NCBI GenBank assembly: GCA_036723975.1
Contig: DAIMGJ010000003.1
Location: 62,001 to 126,000 of the forward strand
From: JAILEN01 sp036723975
GTDB lineage: Bacteria; Bacillota; Clostridia; Lachnospirales; Lachnospiraceae
Direction of reading: 5' to 3'
DNA: 64,000 nt
Both the position numbers and the translations under genes were made by a program. Under the pieces are notes generated by a model. The model saw nothing but the letters and a program-made list of their open reading frames with translations, did not search any database and was not told where the DNA came from. Each line of letters begins with the position of its first letter. Position 1 is the first letter of the stretch. This document shows, piece by piece, positions 24,735-32,726 of the stretch.

Positions 24735-26453
24735 ATGAATAAAAGTGCAATTTTGCATATTCCCATGTCCCAGTATGCCTATGGTATCGACGAGAATCAT
24801 GTGGCAATCCGATTGCGGACACAGCATGGGGATTTGATACGGTGCACGTTGTTTTATGGAGATCGTGCATGCAGATTAACTCCTGTGGTATTTACAGAAC
24901 AGGAAATGAAAAAGATCATAGAATGCGAATTATATGATTATTATGAAGCCGTTTTGGAAAAACCGTATAAGCGACTGAATTACTATTTTAAGCTTGAAAG
25001 CAAAGAGGAAACGTGGCTTTATTACGGTGACTGTTTCTGCAAAGAACCGGTGGACGACAGGTCAGAGTATTTTCAACTGCCCTTCAATCACAGAGCGGAT
25101 ATTGTTACACCGCCGGCATGGGCAAAGGATGCGGTGATTTATAATATTTTTCCGGACAGTTTTGCAACGGGAAAAAACCGGATTTCAAAAACGGAAACAA
25201 CCGCATACTATGAAGGACAGCAGGTAAAAGGTAAACTGGGTGGAACGCTTTTAGGTATTACGGAAAATGTATCCTATTTATCCGATTTAGGAGTGAACGC
25301 GATTTATATCAATCCTATTTTTGCAGCCGGTGAATACCATAAATATGATTTATTGGACTATTATCACATAGACCCGTGTTTTGGCACAAATGAAGACTTT
25401 AAAAAACTGGTTCAAACCTACCATGAAAACGGGATACGCGTTATTATTGACGGAGTCTTCAATCACTGCGGATGGCGATTTTTCGCGTTTGAAGATGTGG
25501 TTCAAAAGGGACAGGAGTCAAGGTATGTAGACTGGTTTTACGATTTAAAATTCCCGGTTATCCGACCGGACGATCCGGAAGCCTATCCGGAATACGAATG
25601 CTTTGGTTATGAACGAATGATGCCAAAACTAAATCTCGATAATCCAGAGGCAATGGAGTATTTTTGCGAAGTGGGAAAATACTGGGTAAAAGAGTTTGAT
25701 ACCGATGGATGGCGATTGGATGTTGCCAGTGAAATCAATGATGATTTCTGGCGCAGGTTTTATCGTAAGATAAAGTCTGTAAAAAAGGATGCAATTCTAA
25801 TTGGTGAAGTTTGGGAAACCGCCAATCACTGGTTGGACGGAAAAATCTTTGATTCAGCAATGAATTATGATTTCAGGAAGCACTGCAAACGCTTTTTTGC
25901 AGAGCAATCTATTGATGCAAAGGAATTTGCCAACCGGACGGTAGACATGTACATGAGATACCGGAAGCAAACCACTTTTGCTCAGCTAAACGTTCTCGAC
26001 AGTCATGATGTCAGCAGATTCTTGTCCGTTTGCGGAGGCGATAGAGAAAAGTATCGTCTGGCTGTTGTCTTTCAGATGACCTTTCCGGGAATGCCATCCG
26101 TTTTTTACGGTGATGAACAGGGCATCGAAGGTGTTTTGGAAAGTGACTATCGAAGCCCGATGAAGTGGCAGGATACGGATGAGGAGATGTTTTCTTTTTT
26201 CAAAGAACTGATTCATCTTCGATATTCGCAGGAAATCCTTCGAAGAGGCGATTTCCGTGTGCTTCAGCCGGATGCACTGGGGATGATATTTGTATATGAA
26301 CGGTTTATGGCAGATGATGTGATTCGTGTAGTGATGAATCTGTCCGATGAAGCGATAGCCGCAGATGATATGGCAACGAACAGGAATGTGTTGTATCAGA
26401 TTGGCTTTGATGGCACAAAGCTTCAAAGCATGGGATGCGTGATTTTGAAATAA
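24735..26453 (+). CDS. Cytoplasmic GH13 alpha-glucan hydrolase (neopullulanase/cyclomaltodextrinase-like)
   Basis: 572 residues with no signal peptide, so it is intracellular. An N-terminal beta domain (about 1-120, CBM34-like) is followed by the GH13 barrel with DAVIYNIFPDSFATG, the conserved region VIIDGVFNHCG, the nucleophile in DGWRLDVA (about 328), the acid/base Glu in IGEVWE (about 358) and the transition-state Asp in LDSHDVSRF (about 424). It probably cleaves imported maltodextrins or cyclodextrins to glucose and maltose. Substrate type within this subfamily cannot be fixed from sequence. Its place after the permease genes fits that role. Confidence 0.87.
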   Translation: MNKSAILHIPMSQYAYGIDENHVAIRLRTQHGDLIRCTLFYGDRACRLTPVVFTEQEMKKIIECELYDYYEAVLEKPYKRLNYYFKLESKEETWLYYGDCFCKEPVDDRSEYFQLPFNHRADIVTPPAWAKDAVIYNIFPDSFATGKNRISKTETTAYYEGQQVKGKLGGTLLGITENVSYLSDLGVNAIYINPIFAAGEYHKYDLLDYYHIDPCFGTNEDFKKLVQTYHENGIRVIIDGVFNHCGWRFFAFEDVVQKGQESRYVDWFYDLKFPVIRPDDPEAYPEYECFGYERMMPKLNLDNPEAMEYFCEVGKYWVKEFDTDGWRLDVASEINDDFWRRFYRKIKSVKKDAILIGEVWETANHWLDGKIFDSAMNYDFRKHCKRFFAEQSIDAKEFANRTVDMYMRYRKQTTFAQLNVLDSHDVSRFLSVCGGDREKYRLAVVFQMTFPGMPSVFYGDEQGIEGVLESDYRSPMKWQDTDEEMFSFFKELIHLRYSQEILRRGDFRVLQPDALGMIFVYERFMADDVIRVVMNLSDEAIAADDMATNRNVLYQIGFDGTKLQSMGCVILK

Positions 26454-26469
26454 TAAGAGTAGGTAAAAA

Positions 26470-27513
26470 ATGGCAGTTACAATTAAAGATGTTGCAAAGG
26501 CAGCAGGAACATCCACCGCTACAGTTTCAAAAGTTATGAACGGCTCGTATTCGATTTCACAGGAAACGATTGACCGTGTCAATCGGGTGATGGAGGAATT
26601 GAATTATCATCCGAATACAAGGGCAAGAAATCTGTCACATCAGGCAAACAGAACGATTTTTTTCGTGGCAGCCTTAGACAGAAACACGGGCTTTTTAAAT
26701 CCGCATATGTTCGAAATGCTTTGTGGCATCGAACATACCTTATCAAAGAAGGGGTATTCGCTGGTAGTAAAAGGCGTTTTGCCTTCGGAAGCGGCAGAGC
26801 TGGTAAAAGAAAGCTCGGACACAAAAGTGGCGGACGGGTTTATCTTACATGCGTCTGCCATTACAAAGGAACTGGATGAGGTGATTTATAAAAATGAGAT
26901 TCCCCATTTGGTGTTGGGAATGCCTGATTTTGACAGTCATTTTTGCTGGATTGATGTGGATAATAAGTATGCGGGTGAGGTGGCAGTAAAGCATCTTTTG
27001 GCATGTGGATACTGCTCTGTCGCGTATATCGGAGGAACGGATGATGACCGTATTTCGGAACACAGATTATCGGGAGTGCTTTCTGTGCTAAACAGACATG
27101 AGGTTATCCGACCGCAAAACTATGTGCAGCAAGGAAAGTCCGTTACATGGGACGGCTATGAAATGACAAAGCAAGTGTTAAGCGGAAATAGCATTCCGGA
27201 AGCAATTATATGTGCAAACAATTATCTGGCGTATGGTTGTGTAAATGCAATCAGTGATGCGGGATTACAGATTCCAAGGGATATCGGTGTTTTGACCTTT
27301 GATAATTATCCGTTTTCCCAACTGCTCAATCCTCAGCTTACCGTTGTGGATATTGATGTATATGATTTAGGCTCGGAGGCCGGAAAAACTATTTTACAGA
27401 TTATTAAAAAACCGACGGTACATGTGCAAAGCTATTTTACATGTCCAACGGTGATTGAGCGTGATTCCACAAAACCACGAGAAAATTTTAAAAACTTAAA
27501 TAAGTTGTTTTGA
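26470..27513 (+). CDS. LacI-family transcriptional regulator of the starch operon
   Basis: 347 residues. The N-terminal helix-turn-helix is typical LacI (TIKDVAKAAGTSTATVSKVMN) with the hinge sequence NYHPNTRARNLS. The periplasmic-binding-protein-like sensor domain follows (from about residue 60, FVAALDRNTGFLNP). The last gene of the operon, it is likely an autoregulated, maltodextrin-responsive controller. The three AAACGGT sites upstream of the first gene are candidate operators. A terminator follows 17 bases after the stop. Confidence 0.87.
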   Translation: MAVTIKDVAKAAGTSTATVSKVMNGSYSISQETIDRVNRVMEELNYHPNTRARNLSHQANRTIFFVAALDRNTGFLNPHMFEMLCGIEHTLSKKGYSLVVKGVLPSEAAELVKESSDTKVADGFILHASAITKELDEVIYKNEIPHLVLGMPDFDSHFCWIDVDNKYAGEVAVKHLLACGYCSVAYIGGTDDDRISEHRLSGVLSVLNRHEVIRPQNYVQQGKSVTWDGYEMTKQVLSGNSIPEAIICANNYLAYGCVNAISDAGLQIPRDIGVLTFDNYPFSQLLNPQLTVVDIDVYDLGSEAGKTILQIIKKPTVHVQSYFTCPTVIERDSTKPRENFKNLNKLF

Positions 27514-27530
27514 CCCTCTTCTTCATTATA

Positions 27531-27564
27531 GGGAGCTTCGATTCTTTCGTCGGAGCTCCTTTTT
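27531..27564 (+). terminator. Intrinsic terminator of the starch operon
   Basis: GGGAGCTTCGA pairs with TCGGAGCTCC around a short loop, followed by five T. Confidence 0.82.
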
Positions 27565-27570
27565 AACTTC

Positions 27571-27599
27571 TTGAAGTTGCATGCTCCGTAAGATATAAT
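27571..27599 (+). promoter_or_regulatory. Sigma-A promoter of pyrBI
   Basis: TTGAAG, 17-base spacer, TATAAT. The leader to pyrB is only about 33 bases, so there is no room for a PyrR-type attenuator. Confidence 0.75.
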
Positions 27600-27638
27600 T
27601 GGAAAGGTATGTGTATACGTGAATTAAAGGAGGAAATC

Positions 27639-28571
27639 ATGCGACATTTAATGAGCCCCATGGATTTTTCTGTGGAGGAATTGGATGAATTGATGAATCT
27701 GGCGGAGGACATCAAAAATCATCCTGAAAACTACAATCATTCCTGTGAGGGACAGACGTTAGCCACCTGCTTTTACGAGCCCTCAACAAGAACAAGACTT
27801 TCTTTTGAAGCCGCCATGTTAAACTTAGGCGGTAATGTACTTGGCTTTGCCAGTGCAGATTCATCTTCGGCAGCCAAAGGCGAATCCGTTTCCGATACCA
27901 TTCGTGTCATTTCCAGTTATGCAGATATTTGTGCCATGCGACATCCGAAAGAGGGTGCACCGCTTGTGGCTTCATCCCGTTCCAAGATTCCGGTGATCAA
28001 CGCCGGTGATGGTGGACATCAACATCCTACCCAAACATTAACCGATTTATTTACCATTCGTTCCCTTCGCGGAAAGTTAGACGGCCTTACCATTGGTCTT
28101 TGCGGAGACTTAAAGTTTGGACGTACGGTACACTCTTTGATTAATGCGCTGACGCGATATGACAACATTAAATTTGTCTTAATTTCACCTCCGGAGCTTA
28201 GGGTTCCAAGTTACATCCGAGATGAGGTGTTAAAGAAAAACAACATTCCTTTTGAAGAAGTAATGAGCTTAGATGATGCGATGCCCCAACTTGATATTTT
28301 ATATATGACAAGGGTACAGCGTGAGCGATTCTTCAACGAGGAAGACTATGTTCGCATGAAGGATTTCTATATTTTGGATAAAGAAAAAATGGCCCTTGCC
28401 AAGGAAAACATGATGGTACTCCATCCCCTTCCGAGAGTAAATGAGATTTCGGTTGAGGTAGATGAGGATCCAAGAGCAATGTATTTTACCCAGGCAAAGT
28501 ACGGCGTATACATTCGTATGGCGTTGATTCTTACCTTACTTAAGGCTGCAAAGGAGGACGAAAATGCTTAA
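27639..28571 (+). CDS. pyrB: Aspartate carbamoyltransferase catalytic subunit
   Basis: 310 residues, normal length. The carbamoyl-phosphate motif FYEPSTRTRLSFE, the HPTQTLTDLFTI motif and the HPLPRVNEI motif near the C-terminus are intact. It condenses aspartate with carbamoyl phosphate in pyrimidine synthesis. The ATG follows AAAGGAGG directly. Its 3' end overlaps pyrI by eight bases, giving the two-subunit ATCase arrangement. Confidence 0.95.
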   Translation: MRHLMSPMDFSVEELDELMNLAEDIKNHPENYNHSCEGQTLATCFYEPSTRTRLSFEAAMLNLGGNVLGFASADSSSAAKGESVSDTIRVISSYADICAMRHPKEGAPLVASSRSKIPVINAGDGGHQHPTQTLTDLFTIRSLRGKLDGLTIGLCGDLKFGRTVHSLINALTRYDNIKFVLISPPELRVPSYIRDEVLKKNNIPFEEVMSLDDAMPQLDILYMTRVQRERFFNEEDYVRMKDFYILDKEKMALAKENMMVLHPLPRVNEISVEVDEDPRAMYFTQAKYGVYIRMALILTLLKAAKEDENA

Positions 28572-28995
28572 TATCAGTGGAATTCACGAGGGCTATGTTC
28601 TCGATCATATCAAGGCCGGCATGAGCCTTTCCATCTATCACGATTTAAAGCTGGATCAGTTGGATCATGCAACCACAGCGATTATTATGAATGCCAAGAG
28701 TAATAAGATGGGATATAAGGACATCATCAAAGTGGAGTGCCCGGTGGACTCTATCGACTTGGATATTCTTGGATTTATCGATCATAATATTACGGTAAAT
28801 ATTATTGAAAATGACGAGATTGTAAAAAAGGTAAAATTAACACTTCCGAAGGAAGTGAAAAATGTCATTCGCTGTAAGAATCCCAGATGTATTACATCCA
28901 TCGAGCAGGGACTGGATCAGATTTTCGTTCTGACGGATCCACAAGAGGAAGTATATCGCTGCAAGTACTGTGAAGAAAAATATCGCGGAAATTAA
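28564..28995 (+). CDS. pyrI: Aspartate carbamoyltransferase regulatory subunit
   Basis: 143 residues. An N-terminal allosteric nucleotide-binding domain is followed by a zinc domain with CKNPRC and CKYCE, the four Cys ligands of PyrI. It binds nucleotides as effectors and holds the catalytic trimers together. PyrI is found in part of the Clostridia but absent in Bacillus, which supports the taxonomic placement. It overlaps pyrB by eight bases. Confidence 0.94.
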   Translation: MLNISGIHEGYVLDHIKAGMSLSIYHDLKLDQLDHATTAIIMNAKSNKMGYKDIIKVECPVDSIDLDILGFIDHNITVNIIENDEIVKKVKLTLPKEVKNVIRCKNPRCITSIEQGLDQIFVLTDPQEEVYRCKYCEEKYRGN

Positions 28996-29042
28996 GAGGT
29001 TGACGGGGAAAATACACCGTGGAGGATTTTTGCAAAAAACAA

Positions 29043-29075
29043 GAGGCAGGAGTTTTTATTCCTGCCTCCGCTTTT
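29043..29075. terminator. Bidirectional terminator between pyrI and the hydrogenase-MCP gene
   Basis: GAGGCAGG pairs with CCTGCCTC around a ten-base loop. T-rich sequence follows on both strands (CGCTTTTA on +, TTGTTTTTTG on -). Confidence 0.8.
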
Positions 29076-29080
29076 ATATG

Positions 29081-31012
29081 TTAGTTTTCTAGAATTTGCT
29101 TTAAGGATTCCTCTACACTTATTGTAACGTCTCTCATATTTTGAATCGCTGTGTCGGTTTCTTGCTCGGAATCGGATAGCTTTGCAGCACGCTGGTTTAC
29201 ACGTTCTACAATCTCGGCAAGTTTGCCGGATTCTTCCAGAAGTTTATCCACGGTTGCTTTGATATCGTTGTTATTCTGATTACTGTCATCTGCTGTGGTC
29301 TTTGAATCATCGGCCAGTTTTTTTATTTCTTCCGCAACAACCGCAAATCCTTTGCCTGCCTCGCCGGCACGAGCTGCCTCAATGGATGCGTTTAATGCCA
29401 ATAAATTGGTTTGAGAGGAAATGGCAATGACTTCCGCATTGTTTGCGCTCAGTTTTTCCAAATATCCTTCAATCGTGGTAAGGACATCCTTTAACCCTGC
29501 AGCAAATTCATCTACCTCACTCATAAAATTGGTGATTTGTCTGGTCTGATGGCCGTTGTCATTGCTTCGTTCCTCAATTTGTGAAATAGAATCCATCAAA
29601 GAGACAAAATTCTCTGAAATTCCGTCTGCAAGAGTTGCTTTCTTTTCCCGCAGTTCTTCCTGTGTACGATTTACTTCTTCGGTAAGTTCAATGGCGTGAT
29701 CTTTTTCTTCGTAGGCACGATCCTTGATGTAGTGTACACAGTTGTGGTGATGTGAAAAACCGTTATGAATGGCAACCGCCATATCATGACAGCTGGTGTA
29801 ACCGCAGCAACCGCAATCAATGGAGCGTTTCTCTTTGGTATCCTTTTTTAAAGTGATAAAGATGTTTTCCAACTGTGCATCTGTTGGAATACTATAGCTG
29901 CATTCCTTGCTGCGATCCGTATATTTGCGAACAAAATCATTTAAGTTAAGGTCTTTAAATTGTTTGTTTAATGCCGCAATACGTTTCTCCGGCGGAATCG
30001 TTCTTCCCCATGCGGATTTTTTAGACTCATTTTTAGATGCGGCTTTGATTTTTTGAATGGAGGCAAATACATCCTCATCCATCGTTGTACGCACTTCCGT
30101 ACCGGGACCGTATAAGCATCCGTTCGTGCAGTTTAGAGCATCTACAAACAGGTAAGGTGTTTTGCCGTTTTTGATTTTTTCGCTGTTTCTGCGAAGGTAT
30201 TCATACATATGATGTTCACCTTCCATCTGACGAACCAGCGCATCTTCTCCAAGCAACCAGTATACGTTTTCTTTCAAACCGCCCGGCATAGGGTAGATGG
30301 AGCCCAAACCATATTCGATTTCATCGGTGTAGGGTGTAAAACCACTGACGGGATGAGCCTTTAAATATTCCACCAAATGCTTAAAGGTCAGATTGTAGGA
30401 GACATATCCATGGTTGTTGGGGTCATCAATTTCATTTTTCTTTGCGATACAGGGGCTGATAAATGCCAATTTGTCAGGAAGTTTCATATACTTCTTTACA
30501 TAAATGGCTGCACACATCATAGGTGACTGTACCGGCATTAGCTTTGGTAAAAGCTCCGGTGTGTATCGCTCAATATATCCCACAACCGCAGGACAAGGCT
30601 GGGAAATACTGCCATAATAGTTGTGTTTTGTAATATAATTGATGTATCCCCAGGTAGTAATGTCAGCACCGAAAGATACACTGATAAAACGATTTGCTCC
30701 AAGCTTCTTTAACATGCCGAGATATTTTTCGTAGTCTTTTGGATAGTTTGCCAAGAAAGCGGGCGCAATCAGAATGGATATTTTTTCGCCCTTCTTTAAA
30801 TCCTCAAAGAAGCGCTCAACGTCATCCACGAATTCTCTGGCGTTATGGCCGCAGGCGTCAATACACGCACCACAGGCAATACATTTTACAGGATCTACAT
30901 CAATGATATTGCCACGATCTTTTTCGACAGCAATATTTGCACCTACACTTGGGCAAGCGCTGATACACTTATTACAGCCAATACAATTATCATTTGTTTT
31001 AACAAGTCCCAT
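29081..31012 (-). CDS. [FeFe]-hydrogenase-like H-cluster domain fused to a methyl-accepting chemotaxis signalling domain
   Basis: 643 residues, no membrane helix. Two ferredoxin clusters (Cys10/13/16/20 and Cys44/47/50/54) lead into an H-cluster domain with all four ligand Cys: Cys140 (SQPCPA), Cys188 (SPCIAKKNE), Cys295 and Cys299 (NCTNGC). The residue before Cys140 is Pro, where catalytic enzymes have the proton-transfer Cys (TSCCP), as expected for a sensory, non-producing hydrogenase. A further Fe-S motif CGCCGYTSC (about 399-408, with a later Cys) follows. A chemoreceptor domain (about 440-643) ends the protein, with the kinase-control tip SSQTNLLALNASIEAARAGE. I infer a soluble chemoreceptor sensing H2 or redox state. 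Start supported by GGGAGG. Confidence 0.88.
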   Translation of the reverse strand: MGLVKTNDNCIGCNKCISACPSVGANIAVEKDRGNIIDVDPVKCIACGACIDACGHNAREFVDDVERFFEDLKKGEKISILIAPAFLANYPKDYEKYLGMLKKLGANRFISVSFGADITTWGYINYITKHNYYGSISQPCPAVVGYIERYTPELLPKLMPVQSPMMCAAIYVKKYMKLPDKLAFISPCIAKKNEIDDPNNHGYVSYNLTFKHLVEYLKAHPVSGFTPYTDEIEYGLGSIYPMPGGLKENVYWLLGEDALVRQMEGEHHMYEYLRRNSEKIKNGKTPYLFVDALNCTNGCLYGPGTEVRTTMDEDVFASIQKIKAASKNESKKSAWGRTIPPEKRIAALNKQFKDLNLNDFVRKYTDRSKECSYSIPTDAQLENIFITLKKDTKEKRSIDCGCCGYTSCHDMAVAIHNGFSHHHNCVHYIKDRAYEEKDHAIELTEEVNRTQEELREKKATLADGISENFVSLMDSISQIEERSNDNGHQTRQITNFMSEVDEFAAGLKDVLTTIEGYLEKLSANNAEVIAISSQTNLLALNASIEAARAGEAGKGFAVVAEEIKKLADDSKTTADDSNQNNNDIKATVDKLLEESGKLAEIVERVNQRAAKLSDSEQETDTAIQNMRDVTISVEESLKQILEN

Positions 31013-31151
31013 ATTTTACCCTCCCAACATTTTTTATACATCCTAATTATAAATGTGCAAGCTACGTTGCATTCAATATTATATCATAAAAAAGGACATA
31101 AAAAGGATGATATACGATTGGTTGCACAAGTCGATACAGCATTTCCATCAC

Positions 31152-31180
31152 TTGAAGTGGAGGGAAGAGTAATATATAAT
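31152..31180 (+). promoter_or_regulatory. Sigma-A promoter of the murE-priA operon
   Basis: TTGAAG, 17-base spacer, TATAAT, about 80 bases before the murE start and on the strand opposite the hydrogenase-MCP gene. Confidence 0.7.
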
Positions 31181-31260
31181 TTTTTGTTAGAAAAGACAGG
31201 ATGATTCTGTTTTTAAATCATATTGCGGAAGTATTTAATGTTATCAACAAGGAATTTACC

Positions 31261-32724
31261 ATGAAAAACTTAGAACAATTATTTGAAAAGCTAGATTATG
31301 AAATCTTACAGGGCTCTCTTGAGGGAGAAATCTCTGAACTTATTTTTGACAACCGAAAAGTATCCGACGACTGCTTGTTTGTCTGCATTAAGGGTACGTC
31401 CTTTGATGCCCATACCGTGGCAGGTGCAGTAGCGGATAACGGCGCAAAGGTACTTGTAGTAGAGCATGAGGTGGATGTACGAAGTGATGTTTGTGTGGTA
31501 AAGGTAGCGGATACCAGAGAAGCACTTGCAAAGCTTTCTGCAGCATACTTTGATTATCCGGCAGATACCTTAAAGGTGGTGGGTATTACCGGAACCAAGG
31601 GAAAGACCACGACCACCTATATGGTAAAATCCATTTTGGAAAATGCCGGCTATAAGGTGGGCCTAATCGGAACCATTGAAGAAATTATCGGAGATGAGCA
31701 TATTCCGGCAAACAACACCACACCGGAGTCTTACATTATCCAGAGCGATTTTCGTAAGATGCTGGACGCAGGCTGTGAAATTTGCGTCATGGAAGTTTCT
31801 TCTCAAGGGTTAATGATGCATCGTGTAGACGGCTTTACCTTTGAAATCGGTATCTTCACCAATATTGAGCCGGACCATATCGGACCAAACGAGCATAAGG
31901 ATTTTGATGATTATTTGCATTGCAAGTCCTTGCTGTTCCAAAAGTGTAAGAAGGGAATATTTAACTGTGATGACAAACACTTTGAAGATATTTTAAAAGG
32001 TCATACCTGTGAAGTGGAGACCTTCGGTTTTGATCCAAAGGCGGATTTCAATGCCAGAAATATGGAGTTTATTCGCGGTATCGGCTACTTGGGTGTAAAC
32101 TATAACGTAAAGGGATTGGAAAACTTCCATGTGGAAATCAAGGTCCCGGGTAAGTTTTCCGTATACAATTCTTTAACCGCTATCGCTATTTGTCACCACT
32201 TCGGGGTGCCAAAAGAAGCCATGATGCACGCTCTTCGTGAGGCAAAGGTCAAAGGACGCATTGAAATGATTCATGTATCCGATGAATTTGCCCTTATGAT
32301 TGACTATGCGCACAATGCCATGGCGCTTGAGAGTCTGTTAAACTCCATCAAAGACTACGCGCCGGAGCGATTGGTTTGTGTCTTCGGATGCGGAGGTAAC
32401 CGCTCCAAGATTCGCCGTTATGAAATGGGGGAAGTATCCGGACGCCTGGCGGACCTTACCATAATTACATCTGATAATCCGCGTTTTGAGGAACCCCAGG
32501 CCATTATTGACGATATCAAAATCGGCATAGAAAAAACCGACGGAAAGTATATCGAAATCGTTGACCGTCGTGAGGCCATTAAATACGCCATCGAACATGG
32601 AAAAAAGGGTGATGTCATTGTATTGGCCGGAAAAGGTCACGAGGACTATCAGGAAATCAAAGGCAAAAAATATCCGATGGATGAGCGGGTTATGATTGCC
32701 GAAATCTTAGAGGAATTAAAATAG
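31261..32724 (+). CDS. murE: UDP-MurNAc-tripeptide synthetase
   Basis: 487 residues, standard MurE. ATP loop GITGTKGKTTT (about 109), the SSQGL motif, and the C-terminal DNPR motif (SDNPRFEEP) that marks meso-diaminopimelate-specific enzymes as opposed to lysine-specific ones. It adds mDAP to UDP-MurNAc-Ala-Glu in the cytoplasm. This fits the LL-diaminopimelate aminotransferase encoded at 60.4 kb. ATG 31261 follows AAGGAA; an in-frame ATG 60 bases earlier would add a non-conserved stretch. The stop is two bases before the priA start. Confidence 0.94.
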   Translation: MKNLEQLFEKLDYEILQGSLEGEISELIFDNRKVSDDCLFVCIKGTSFDAHTVAGAVADNGAKVLVVEHEVDVRSDVCVVKVADTREALAKLSAAYFDYPADTLKVVGITGTKGKTTTTYMVKSILENAGYKVGLIGTIEEIIGDEHIPANNTTPESYIIQSDFRKMLDAGCEICVMEVSSQGLMMHRVDGFTFEIGIFTNIEPDHIGPNEHKDFDDYLHCKSLLFQKCKKGIFNCDDKHFEDILKGHTCEVETFGFDPKADFNARNMEFIRGIGYLGVNYNVKGLENFHVEIKVPGKFSVYNSLTAIAICHHFGVPKEAMMHALREAKVKGRIEMIHVSDEFALMIDYAHNAMALESLLNSIKDYAPERLVCVFGCGGNRSKIRRYEMGEVSGRLADLTIITSDNPRFEEPQAIIDDIKIGIEKTDGKYIEIVDRREAIKYAIEHGKKGDVIVLAGKGHEDYQEIKGKKYPMDERVMIAEILEELK

Positions 32725-32726
32725 AA

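Noticed and set aside
25986..26582. 198-codon open frame on the - strand
   Set aside because: It lies across the GH13 gene and the regulator start, has no ribosome binding site, and its product is of low quality. It is a shadow of the coding strand.
31109..31174. Short ORF of 21 codons upstream of murE
   Set aside because: It overlaps the predicted murE promoter, so it would not be in the murE transcript, and has only a weak ribosome binding site.
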